Shown: positions 22,359-29,864 of the stretch, in pieces
Layout of the letters: each line of letters opens with the position of its first letter
Numbering within the stretch: position 1 is the first letter of the stretch
Assembly: GCA_017448185.1 (NCBI GenBank)
Contig: JAFSLX010000068.1
Location: 1 to 50,544, forward strand
DNA: 50,544 bases
Source: Bacteroidales bacterium
GTDB taxonomy: Bacteria; Bacteroidota; Bacteroidia; Bacteroidales; P3
Reading direction: 5' to 3'
Notes under the pieces: generated by a model
Databases searched by the model: none
What the model was told of the DNA's origin: nothing
Seen by the model: only the letters and a program-made list of their open reading frames with translations
Position numbers and translations under genes: made by a program

Positions 22359-23570
22359 TTATTGTATCATCATTTTAAGTACCATTCCTGCCAGTTCTGC
22401 GAACAACGGAGGAATAGCATTGCCTATTTGAGAATATCGAGGCACCTCAAGCTTTCTCATTTTGCCGCCAGTGGTGTATTTGGCTCGTATTTCATACCAA
22501 TCAGGGAAAGACTGAATGCGGGCGCACTCCCGGACGGTCATAATGCGAGGTTCGGCATAATGCAGATAGTCGTCGGGCTGTCCTGTTATAGTTGGCGAAA
22601 CGGCATTGGGGTCTAATACTGTTATTCCTCTTTGCTTGATGCCCCAAGCCTCACGGGCTTTGCCATCAATGCGCTTGCCTCTGGGTTGGTATTCTGACAG
22701 AAGGCGTTGGAACAAGGCCGTCTTGTCAGGTGAATGATGGGCAAAGCTATGACTGTCGGGAATGGTATGCGTCTTGGGGTAATTCCCACGCATCACCTTT
22801 GCGTAATTGCTTATTCTTCCTTTGCCATATACTCCCGAATTGAAGCCTTTCCGATCTGGCGTAGGAAGTTCACCATTACTGCGAAGCAAGTCGGATATGG
22901 CTTCACTCAGAGTTGCTGTTGGATTTAACCCTTTGCTTTTCAAGAAAGCATCACGATGAGACAATAACTGTTGCTCGAAGCTGTCGGGGTTGCCCAATCC
23001 ATCTTGGACGCCAACTAAAATGAAACGTTTGCGACGTTGGGGAACACCGTAGTTGGAGAAGTCAAAAACATGTGGTTTGACTTTATACCCCAACTTTTGC
23101 AATCCACGAATCACCTTATGCGAGTAAGGCTCAGCATCGTTGTCCTTCTTTTTGTCGAATGCATAGGTGAATCCCTTTACATTCTCGAAAAGGAGCATAC
23201 GAGGACGCACCAATTCGATGAACTTTATGTAAGAGAAGACGAGTTGGTTGCGCACATCATCCTCAACACGTTTCCCCGCCATAGAAAATCCCTGACAGGG
23301 AGGTCCACCGGCCACCAAATCGACTTTGCCTCGTAGGGCTTTCAGTTGGTCTTGGTATTTTTCAAGTATCTCGTTTATATCGTGATTGGTTTGAGGAAGC
23401 CAGTCGGGCCAATCAAAGTGTTTTTTGTTGTCGATAAGGTTGTGTTTCAGCGTCTCGAAAGGGAACGCATTCTTTTCAATGGCAAAAAGTCCCTGCCAAC
23501 CAGCAAGGTACAGGCCGAGAGAAAGACCTCCACAGCCCGCAAACAGATCTATACACGTCGGTTTCGCCAT
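22359..23570 (-). CDS. DNA (cytosine-5)-methyltransferase, first gene of the operon
   Basis: The 403-residue enzyme has motifs I CIDLFAGCGGLSLGLYLAGW, IV GGPPCQGFSMAGKR with Cys92, VI LLFENVKGF, VIII PQRRKRFILVG, IX VRECARIQSFPDWY and X YSQIGNAIPP. It is closer in style to the methyltransferase at 17226-18359 than to the one at 16165-17229, but is clearly distinct. It leads the operon and is followed after 2 nt by the double-GHKL protein, suggesting that it belongs to the sensor module rather than to the LlaJI-type quartet. A perfect 10-bp inverted repeat abuts its start codon. Confidence 0.93.
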   Translation of the reverse strand: MAKPTCIDLFAGCGGLSLGLYLAGWQGLFAIEKNAFPFETLKHNLIDNKKHFDWPDWLPQTNHDINEILEKYQDQLKALRGKVDLVAGGPPCQGFSMAGKRVEDDVRNQLVFSYIKFIELVRPRMLLFENVKGFTYAFDKKKDNDAEPYSHKVIRGLQKLGYKVKPHVFDFSNYGVPQRRKRFILVGVQDGLGNPDSFEQQLLSHRDAFLKSKGLNPTATLSEAISDLLRSNGELPTPDRKGFNSGVYGKGRISNYAKVMRGNYPKTHTIPDSHSFAHHSPDKTALFQRLLSEYQPRGKRIDGKAREAWGIKQRGITVLDPNAVSPTITGQPDDYLHYAEPRIMTVRECARIQSFPDWYEIRAKYTTGGKMRKLEVPRYSQIGNAIPPLFAELAGMVLKMMIQ

Positions 23571-23595
23571 TTTACCCTATTTTACATAGGGTAAA
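23571..23595 (-). promoter_or_regulatory. Perfect inverted repeat touching the first start codon of the operon
   Basis: TTTACCCTAT (23571-23580) and ATAGGGTAAA (23586-23595) are perfect reverse complements around the 5-nt spacer TTTAC. The left arm begins at the base next to the ATG of the first methyltransferase gene. As DNA this is a good operator for a dimeric repressor or response regulator. As RNA it would fold into a hairpin covering the ribosome-docking region. A second short palindrome, ACAATTTATTGT, lies about 15 bp further upstream. No clear -33/-7 promoter was found in the 137-bp spacer. Confidence 0.65.
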
Positions 23596-23707
23596 CGAAA
23601 AGGACGACAATTTATTGTACCATAGTAAAAAAATGTGTCGGTTTCTAGTAGATTCTTTTTTAAGTTCGTTTTTTACTGTCTGTCTGCGATTTGGGTAAGT
23701 AGTGAAA

Positions 23708-24412
23708 TTATTGATTTATAGACACTTCTACGGCCAGATAATCCGCAATTACAAACTTGACTTTATTGCTGTCGGGTGACACACAATAAGCGTATCGGCC
23801 CTCTTGAACAATGACCCAGGGGGCTGCAAACTGCATCACGATGTCGGCGTTGTCGGGAAGTAGAATGTGCTCTAGGCTATGACTATTGACCTCTGGTAAT
23901 AAATCTCCGGTATATGGTTTAAAGAATGTTGCGTACTGGGATTCTGTCATCTCAGGAATCAACCATATTGAAAAGAGGAAACTGCTATTCCAAGTTAGAT
24001 AATCGTTTTCAAATGCCAGATGTCCAAATGCCAATTTGCGGACGATGTTCTTGAACCGTTCTTTTTCGTAATCAAAAAGGTAGTATTCTCCAAATTCTTT
24101 TATTTGGGACGCAATTCTTTCCTGCAGTTTAGGAGAGTGTAGAAGGGTTTCACGGGTCTTACCCCTTTGTATTAGTGACGGGTCTGCCGTATGGGATTTC
24201 ATACAGTCGATGAGGCATGAGACATACTCTTCGTCTATTGAAAAGTCGTGATTACATTTATGACAGCAAGGTATTACAGGCAGATTTGGCGGATATGGCT
24301 TGTCAAGAAAACACCGAGACGGAACGTGATCCTCGGTCTCAGCTGGTCCACCACAAAATGCACAAAAATAGTTTAATCGACTATCACCATAATATGTCTT
24401 GTTTTGGTTCAT
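23708..24412 (-). CDS. HNH-endonuclease-like protein
   Basis: The 234-residue protein has an N-terminal zinc/HNH-type segment: YFCAFCGGPAETEDHVPSRC and then PVIPCCHKCNHDFSIDEE. Cys17, Cys20, Cys50 and Cys53 could bind zinc; His29 in EDHVP and Asn54-His55 would be the HNH residues. The remaining 170 residues show no family I recognise. It is AT-rich like the operon downstream and on the same strand, 137 nt upstream of the first methyltransferase. It may be an added nuclease of the same island or an independent gene. Confidence 0.65.
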   Translation of the reverse strand: MNQNKTYYGDSRLNYFCAFCGGPAETEDHVPSRCFLDKPYPPNLPVIPCCHKCNHDFSIDEEYVSCLIDCMKSHTADPSLIQRGKTRETLLHSPKLQERIASQIKEFGEYYLFDYEKERFKNIVRKLAFGHLAFENDYLTWNSSFLFSIWLIPEMTESQYATFFKPYTGDLLPEVNSHSLEHILLPDNADIVMQFAAPWVIVQEGRYAYCVSPDSNKVKFVIADYLAVEVSINQ

Positions 24413-24458
24413 CTCCTTGGAATCTAAAATATTTGGAATCGACTATGCAGGTGTACAA

Positions 24459-25121
24459 TTAGACGGGCAATGAGAGATGGATAGTGTCGGAGGTGCGGGA
24501 GCGGGTGGAGCGGAGGAAAGCGTAGAGGTGAAGTGGGATTGCGTTAGTGTGGGATTGCGTTAATGTGTTAGTATTTGCCTGTGTGAGTTCGGTGGGTTGG
24601 AGCCATTCGGGAGGGAGGACGGCGGTGAGGAGACCAGCGGAACGGGGGACGGGGGTGGCGAGACGGCCAGTAAAGAGGGCCGGACAGTAGACGAAAAGGA
24701 AGAACTCGTCGGTGGCTTTGCCGCCGTAGGCACGACTGTCGAAAGTGACGGTAATGACATTGTCGTTGATGGTGGCCGAGGTGACGGCCACACTCTCCAC
24801 TGAGCCGCGACTGACGATGATGCGGGGGAGGTCGATCTCACCGTCGGGGGTGAAGCAGTCTTTGTTGAGGTTGCGGAAGATGGCGTAGGTGCTGTTCTTC
24901 TCCCTCACGGCGTGCCAGTGGAGACCAACGAGGTGGGCCTCCTTCATGTAAGACGAGAGCCTGGATATCATTGCAAAGTTGCTTCGGTGGGCTTGCTGCG
25001 CTTCGGTTCGCGGATTGGCCACGGAGGTGGGCATGGAGCGCTCGCATTGGCGCCCGTGCCAGGTGTAGTATATCTTGTTGCCGAGTTTGCCGCTCTCGGT
25101 ATCACCTTGTTTCCTTGCCAT
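24459..25121 (-). CDS. DUF6266-like Bacteroidota protein
   Basis: The 220-residue protein begins MARKQG and has GKLGNKIYYTWHGRQCERSM and VANPRTEAQQAHRSNFAMIS, a pattern I associate with the DUF6266 family of Bacteroidota. A beta-rich C-terminal half follows (VSRGSVESVAVTSATIND, FFLFVYCPALFTGRL). The function is unknown. Near the C-terminus the DNA at 24540-24590 is built of GCGTTA/GTGTTAGT microrepeats that read as a Thr/Asn/Gln-rich stretch (TQANTNTLTQSHTNAI), which looks like repeat DNA invading the coding frame. The gene is GC-rich, unlike the neighbouring HNH gene. Confidence 0.75.
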   Translation of the reverse strand: MARKQGDTESGKLGNKIYYTWHGRQCERSMPTSVANPRTEAQQAHRSNFAMISRLSSYMKEAHLVGLHWHAVREKNSTYAIFRNLNKDCFTPDGEIDLPRIIVSRGSVESVAVTSATINDNVITVTFDSRAYGGKATDEFFLFVYCPALFTGRLATPVPRSAGLLTAVLPPEWLQPTELTQANTNTLTQSHTNAIPLHLYAFLRSTRSRTSDTIHLSLPV

Positions 25122-25141
25122 AAGTATTTGTCTTTAGGCTT

Positions 25142-25468
25142 ATAACGTCAGAAGACCGTTTTTATTACGTCGCTGCCATACTGCAGGCAGGCATTAGCTT
25201 AGGCACTTCCATACCCTTGGCATATCCAGCGGGTATGGGTAGAGCGAGGGATGGATATGCCTAGGGGATAGGATGGTCGAAGGAACACCGGAGGTACATA
25301 GGCGGTACACTGGGGGCACCCACTTGTCACCATAGAGTTGGTATAGAGATGGTATAGGGTTAGTATAGGGATGGTATGGTGATGGAGAGACGAAGTATTT
25401 GGGTATGATAGAAGGTGTTATTATACCTACGGTATAATAATATATGGGAGGTAGAGACTACGATGGGC
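25142..25468. other. Intergenic region with GGTATAG microrepeats and a perfect palindrome
   Basis: No gene was recognised. The stretch 25336-25385 is made of repeated GGTATAG/GGATGGTAT units. A perfect 10-bp inverted repeat, TTATTATACC (25418-25427) and GGTATAATAA (25431-25440), surrounds the 3-nt loop TAC. It lies downstream of the tRNA-Arg terminator, so a role in tRNA termination is not needed. Confidence 0.55.
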
Positions 25469-25493
25469 AAAAAAGCACCGCGGTGGCGGTGCT
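25469..25493 (-). terminator. Intrinsic terminator of tRNA-Arg
   Basis: On the minus strand an 8-bp GC-rich stem (AGCACCGC / GCGGTGCT, 25474-25493, 4-nt loop) is followed by six T residues. It begins about 22 nt after the tRNA 3' end. Confidence 0.8.
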
Positions 25494-25515
25494 CGGTGGA
25501 TGGTTGTCGTTTTTG

Positions 25516-25587
25516 TACTCCCGCAGGGAATCGAACCCTGATCAAAGGTTTAGGAAACCTCTATTCTATCCATTGAACTACAGGAGC
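25516..25587 (-). tRNA. tRNA-Arg (anticodon CCT)
   Basis: Read on the minus strand the acceptor GCTCCTG pairs with CGGGAGT. The D arm is GTTCAATGGATAGAAT, the anticodon stem-loop GAGGT-TTCCTAA-ACCTT gives CCT after T33, and the T arm contains GGTTCGATTCC. CCA is not encoded. It reads codon AGG. An intrinsic terminator follows. The region upstream is an array of TTAATTCG microrepeats leading into toxin genes, consistent with a tRNA-adjacent integration hot spot. Confidence 0.93.
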
Positions 25588-25594
25588 AAGTGTT

Positions 25595-25678
25595 GAATGT
25601 GTTAATTCGTCAATTCGTTAATGTGTTAGTCCTTATTAATGTGTTAATTCGTTAATGTGCTAATTTGTTAATTCGTCA
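25595..25678. repeat. TTAATTCG/TTAATGTG microrepeat array between tRNA-Arg and the zeta-toxin pair
   Basis: The whole stretch is built of short units such as GTTAATTCGTTAATGTGTTA with variants TTAATTTG and TCAATTCG. Similar arrays fill the next two junctions to the right (26452-26512 and 26875-26908). Confidence 0.7.
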
Positions 25679-25708
25679 GTATGGTTTCTAAACGACGTCA
25701 GTTGTGTT

Positions 25709-25891
25709 TTATTGCATGGCGGGGATGTTTTTTATGGCTTCGCTGGCGGGGATACGCTGGATGGAGCCTTTATCGGTACTCACCACAATGTCTTCACCGT
25801 GGAGGGCTTTCTCTTCGAGCATGCGACGCTCGGCGAGGTCGAGGCCATATTGGAGTTTCTCTCCGAATTCTGCTATTTCTTTATTTGACAT
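25709..25891 (-). CDS. Small protein downstream of zeta toxin, probable antitoxin
   Basis: The 60-residue protein is mostly helical and charged, with LAERRMLEEKALHGEDIVVS followed by GSIQRIPASEA. Small proteins with a similar 'GE.VV....G....IPA' pattern accompany stand-alone zeta-like kinases. It overlaps the toxin's 3' end by 11 bp, so the two are co-translated. The toxin is encoded first, the reverse of many toxin-antitoxin pairs. The antitoxin role is inferred from position only. Confidence 0.6.
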   Translation of the reverse strand: MSNKEIAEFGEKLQYGLDLAERRMLEEKALHGEDIVVSTDKGSIQRIPASEAIKNIPAMQ

Positions 25892-26456
25892 AGGTTTTCA
25901 TTTGGGTGAATAATTCCGGGTTCGCCACCTTGGCGGATGCTTCTTTGCCACCTTCCGCAATCTTGATGCGGGGATTGACACTGTTGTCGTAGATATACCA
26001 GCAGTCGACCTCGGGGGCATAGAGGCTGAACAGGTTATCGATACCAGCCACATAGCGTCGACGGGCTGTTGGCGAAGGAATGTCGTGTCCTCCGTTTTTG
26101 ACACGTTCGGCAATACGTTGCAGGGCCAGCTCTGGGGTGCGGAGCCAGAAGAAGACCAGCGTCACTCGGTAGCCCTTGGCCTGTGCTTGATGCACAAGAT
26201 TGACATAAGAGCGTGTGGCGAGAGTGGTTTCGATGGCAAAGGATTCGTCTCGACTGAGCAGTTCCTTTATGCGTTTCAGCATCAGTTTCCCGGCCTCTAT
26301 TGCCATGCTGCCAGGGTTGAATGGCGACAGGCCGCGGGCAATCTCGTCGGCGTTGACGAACTCGCGGCAGTCAAGAATCTCAGGCAGTATGGTGTAGGAA
26401 GCTGTCGTCTTGCCAGCTCCGTTGCAACCTGCTATTATGTAGAGATTCTTTGTCAA
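25881..26456 (-). CDS. Zeta-toxin family kinase
   Basis: The 191-residue P-loop kinase has Walker A AGCNGAGKTT at residues 9-18 and the substrate-site segment FVNADEIARGLSPF. Further segments are FAIETTLATRSY, VTLVFFWLRTPELAL and HDIPSPTARRRY. Zeta toxins phosphorylate UDP-N-acetylglucosamine and block wall synthesis; some chromosomal relatives have other substrates. All core residues expected for activity appear present. The gene sits between microrepeat arrays, next to a tRNA, in a position typical of accessory cassettes. Confidence 0.85.
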   Translation of the reverse strand: MTKNLYIIAGCNGAGKTTASYTILPEILDCREFVNADEIARGLSPFNPGSMAIEAGKLMLKRIKELLSRDESFAIETTLATRSYVNLVHQAQAKGYRVTLVFFWLRTPELALQRIAERVKNGGHDIPSPTARRRYVAGIDNLFSLYAPEVDCWYIYDNSVNPRIKIAEGGKEASAKVANPELFTQMKTYVK

Positions 26457-26512
26457 TTTGTTAATTCGTTAATTTGTTAATTCGTAAGTCTCTTGAAGGT
26501 GTTAATTCGTCA
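26452..26512. repeat. TTAATTCG microrepeat array between zeta toxin and S23 gene
   Basis: Units TTAATTCGTTAATTTGTTAATTCG are followed by GTGTTAATTCGTCATTC. The array slightly overlaps the toxin start and supplies the S23 stop region. Confidence 0.7.
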
Positions 26513-26872
26513 TTCTTTCTTGAGTCGTTGTTTGACGGTTATCACCGAGGAGTTGAGCATCTTGAAGAGTTCTTCCACTTGCGATCTTAATCGGTCGTGT
26601 CTTTTTTCGTCAATATATTTGCTGTCGTGCAATAGGTCGAGCCAGAAGTAGGTTTCGTTTGCCTCTTTTAAGGAGATGGATACCTTGTGGATGAAGTCCT
26701 GTGGACTCTCGGCACAAACGGCTTCGCAATAGTTTGCTCCAATACTTGTGGCAGACCTGAGAATCTGTTTGGACATCACAAATTCGTTTTTGTCGCGAAG
26801 TTCGTTGCACATGGCAATCACGTCCAAAGCAAATGCCTTGCTTTTGTCGTACAAAATCCCTTGTGCTCTCAT
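26510..26872 (-). CDS. S23-type four-helix-bundle protein
   Basis: The 120-residue protein is of the family first found as 23S rRNA intervening-sequence proteins. It has FALDVIAMCNEL, SKQILRSATSIGANYCEA, SPQDFIHKVSISLKEANETY and FWLDLLHDSKYI. Members form homopentameric helical bundles; the chromosomal function is unknown. It is not inside an rRNA gene here. It stands alone between two microrepeat arrays, upstream of the end of infB. Confidence 0.88.
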   Translation of the reverse strand: MRAQGILYDKSKAFALDVIAMCNELRDKNEFVMSKQILRSATSIGANYCEAVCAESPQDFIHKVSISLKEANETYFWLDLLHDSKYIDEKRHDRLRSQVEELFKMLNSSVITVKQRLKKE

Positions 26873-26874
26873 GA

Positions 26875-26908
26875 CTAACGAATTAACGAATTAACAAATT
26901 CACGAATT
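26875..26908. repeat. AACGAATT microrepeat array between S23 gene and infB
   Basis: Units AACGAATTAACGAATTAAC and AAATTCACGAATTC (the inverse orientation of TTAATTCG) fill the 36 bp between the S23 start codon and the infB stop codon. Confidence 0.65.
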
Positions 26909-29794
26909 CTATAGCTTGCGCTTGATCTCGATGACTTCGTAGGCTTCGACGATGTCGCCGACTTTGATGTCGTTGTAGTTTTCGATGTTCAAGCCGCAGT
27001 CCTGACCGCTGACAACCTCTTTGACGTCGTCCTTGAAGCGCTTGAGGGAGGCGAGCTTGCCAGTGTAGACCACGATGCCGTCGCGGATGATGCGGATGTT
27101 GCTCTGGCGGTTGATCTTGCCGTCGAGGCACATACAGCCGGCGATGGTGCCCACCTTGCTGATCTTGAAGGTTTCGCGAATCTCGAGGTTGGCCACAATC
27201 TTCTCCTGTGTCTCGGGGGCAAGCATGCCCTCGATGGCGTCCTTGAGCTCGTTGATGGCGTCGTAGATGATGCTGTAGAGGCGGATGTCGATGTGTTCGG
27301 TCTCGGCCATCTTGCGGGCGCCCACGCTGGGACGCACCTGGAAGCCGATGATGATGGCGTCGGAGGCCATGGCCAGCGTGACGTCGTTCTCAGAAATCTG
27401 GCCGACGCCCTTGTGGATGACGTTGACCTGGACCTCGTCGGTGCCGAGCTTGATGAGCGAATCGCTGAGGGCTTCGACGGAACCGTCGACATCGCCCTTG
27501 ACGATGATGTTGAGTTCCTTGAAGTTGCCCAGGGCACGGCGGCGACCGATTTCCTCGAGGGTGAGGTGGGTCTGGGTGCGGATGCCCTGCTCGCGTTGCA
27601 GCTGGGTACGCTTGGCGGCGATGTCCTTGGCCTCCTTCTCGTTTTCCATGACGTTGAAGGTGTCGCCGGCCTGGCAGGCGCCGGTGAGGCCGAGCAGCAG
27701 CACAGGCTGCGAGGGGCCTGCGGACATGACCTCCTGGTTACGCTCGTTGTACATGGCGCGGACGCGGCCAGCGATGGCACCGGCCACGATGGGGTCGCCC
27801 TTGCGGATAGTACCTTCCTGCACAAGCAGTTTGGCCACATAGCCGCGACCCTTGTCGAGAGCGCTCTCGATGACGACGCCCTTGGCGCGCTTGTTGGGGT
27901 TGCCCTTAAGCTCCATAATGTCGGCCTGGAGGATGACCTTCTCGAGCAGTTCCTCGACGCCGATACCCTTCTTGGCGCTGATGTCCTGGCTCTGGTACTT
28001 ACCGCCCCATTCCTCAACGAGGAGGTTCATGTTGGCCAGCTCGGTCTTGATGCGGTCGGGGTCGGCACCAGGTTTATCAATCTTGTTGATGGCGAAGACG
28101 ATGGGCACACCAGCCGACTGGGCGTGGTTGATAGCCTCGATGGTCTGCGGCATGATCTTGTCGTCGGCGGCGATGACAATGATGGCGATATCGGTCATCT
28201 TGGCACCACGGGCACGCATGGCGGTGAAGGCCTCGTGGCCAGGGGTGTCGAGGAAGGTAATCTTGCGGCCATCGGCGGTCTGCACCTCGTAGGCACCGAT
28301 GTGCTGGGTGATGCCACCCGCCTCGCCGGCGATGACGTTGGTCTTGCGGATATAGTCGAGCAGCGAGGTCTTACCGTGGTCGACGTGGCCCATGACGGTG
28401 ATGATCGGGTTACGCGGCACGAGGTCCTCGGGACGGTCTTCTTCCTCAATCTTGTGGATGGTGTTCACCACATCCTCGTCGGCGAAGTGTACTTCGAAGC
28501 CGAACTCATCGGTGATGAGCTTGATGGTCTCGGCATCGAGGCGCTGGTTGATGCTGACGAAGATGCCGACGGACATGCAGGTGGCGATGATCTTGGTCAC
28601 CGGCACGTTCATCATGGTGGCCAGCTCGTTGGCGGTGACGAATTCGGTCACCTGCAGCACCTTCTGGTTCTCCATCTCGTGCAGCATCTCCTCCTCCATC
28701 TGGGCGTGCACCTTCTGGCGTTTCTCGCGGTTATGCTTCGAGGTCTTCGACTTGCCGAGGGGCGAGAGGCGGGCGAGGGTATCGCGAATCTGCTTCTCGA
28801 TTTCGCCTTCGTCAATCTCGACGGGCTTTTTCTCCTCTTTCTTCTTCTTTTTCTTGCTTGGGGTCTGCTGCTGGGCAGCGGCGTTCTTCTGGCTTTCCTT
28901 CTTGGCCTTTTCCTTGTTCTCCTTCTTACCGGCCTCAGCACCGATCTTATTGATATCCTGTACCTTTACACCCTCTTTCTTGATGTGTTTACGTTTCTTG
29001 CGTCCACCGGTGCTGTCCTTCTCAAACTGGCTGAGGTCAATTTTCGACACCACTTTGGGGCCTTCCAGTTTCTGATACTGGGTCTCGATAAATTCGGGTT
29101 CTGGCTTGGCGGGCTCAACCTTGACAGGTTCGGGTTCAGGCTTTGGCTCGGCAGCTACAGGTGCCGGCTTCGGAGCGGGCGTCGGCTTTGGAGCGGAAGC
29201 GGGTTCCTTGGCTTTCTCGGCTTTTTCGCCCTTCTTTTTCTTCTTTTTGTCAGGGCGCATACGGCTGTTGATAGCCGAAAGGTCAATCTTGTCGACCACC
29301 TTGAAGGGACTATTCGAATCCTTGCCTTCCTCAACAGCGGCAGGCTCTTCGGGTGTGGACTCGTGCTCGGGTTCGGGCATGGGCTCGGGCTCGGGAACGG
29401 ACTCGGGTTCCGGTGCGGGAGCGGGCTCAGGCTCAGGGACAGGTTCGGGTTTGGGCTCGGGGGCCGGTGCCGGTGCCGGTTCGGGGACAGGTGTGTGCAC
29501 TGCCGAGGTGTAGTTCTTGATAATCACCTCCTCGCCCTCCGGTTCGGGTTCTTCCTTGGTCGACAGCTCGACCACACGGTTCGACCCCGAGGTCATCAAC
29601 TCGATTTTATCGGCTTCTTCCTTCACTTTGCGTTCGTTCTGGAATGCCGTGGCCAGCAGTTCGTACTGCTCTTCGCTAATTTTCGTATTGGGGTTCAGGT
29701 CTACCTGATGCCCTTTCTTGGCAAGGTAGTCAACGAGGGTCTGCAGGCCCACATTGAAATCCTTGGCTACTTTGTTCAGTCTGAAACTTGCCAT
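26909..29794 (-). CDS. infB: Translation initiation factor IF-2
   Basis: IF-2 is a GTPase that brings initiator tRNA to the 30S subunit and promotes subunit joining. The 961-residue product starts [20 protein letters not shown]. It has a long low-complexity region (about 80-330) rich in PEPEP and lysine runs, then the GTPase core: [30 protein letters not shown] and [12 protein letters not shown]. Beta-barrel and C-terminal tRNA-binding domains follow ([17 protein letters not shown]). It ends the rimP-nusA-infB operon; the start follows nusA by 70 nt. Confidence 0.98.
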   Translation of the reverse strand: MASFRLNKVAKDFNVGLQTLVDYLAKKGHQVDLNPNTKISEEQYELLATAFQNERKVKEEADKIELMTSGSNRVVELSTKEEPEPEGEEVIIKNYTSAVHTPVPEPAPAPAPEPKPEPVPEPEPAPAPEPESVPEPEPMPEPEHESTPEEPAAVEEGKDSNSPFKVVDKIDLSAINSRMRPDKKKKKKGEKAEKAKEPASAPKPTPAPKPAPVAAEPKPEPEPVKVEPAKPEPEFIETQYQKLEGPKVVSKIDLSQFEKDSTGGRKKRKHIKKEGVKVQDINKIGAEAGKKENKEKAKKESQKNAAAQQQTPSKKKKKKEEKKPVEIDEGEIEKQIRDTLARLSPLGKSKTSKHNREKRQKVHAQMEEEMLHEMENQKVLQVTEFVTANELATMMNVPVTKIIATCMSVGIFVSINQRLDAETIKLITDEFGFEVHFADEDVVNTIHKIEEEDRPEDLVPRNPIITVMGHVDHGKTSLLDYIRKTNVIAGEAGGITQHIGAYEVQTADGRKITFLDTPGHEAFTAMRARGAKMTDIAIIVIAADDKIMPQTIEAINHAQSAGVPIVFAINKIDKPGADPDRIKTELANMNLLVEEWGGKYQSQDISAKKGIGVEELLEKVILQADIMELKGNPNKRAKGVVIESALDKGRGYVAKLLVQEGTIRKGDPIVAGAIAGRVRAMYNERNQEVMSAGPSQPVLLLGLTGACQAGDTFNVMENEKEAKDIAAKRTQLQREQGIRTQTHLTLEEIGRRRALGNFKELNIIVKGDVDGSVEALSDSLIKLGTDEVQVNVIHKGVGQISENDVTLAMASDAIIIGFQVRPSVGARKMAETEHIDIRLYSIIYDAINELKDAIEGMLAPETQEKIVANLEIRETFKISKVGTIAGCMCLDGKINRQSNIRIIRDGIVVYTGKLASLKRFKDDVKEVVSGQDCGLNIENYNDIKVGDIVEAYEVIEIKRKL

Positions 29795-29864
29795 TTTTAT
29801 CGAGTCCTTTCTTTTTAATTAGTCTTCAAGTCTACAGGTCAACGAGTCCGTATGCTCGTTTTGT

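Noticed and set aside
26510-26872. S23 gene as evidence of a nearby 23S rRNA intervening sequence
   Set aside because: No rRNA sequence flanks it; chromosomal S23-family genes often occur outside rRNA.
25709-26872. Prophage or integrative element beside tRNA-Arg
   Set aside because: No integrase gene and no repeat of the tRNA 3' end were seen in the flanking DNA; only small accessory genes are present.
27293-29818. 841-codon open frame on the plus strand opposite infB
   Set aside because: It is the antisense shadow of infB, produced by GC-rich third positions; its sequence is low-complexity Gly/Leu/Asp without family features, whereas infB is certain.
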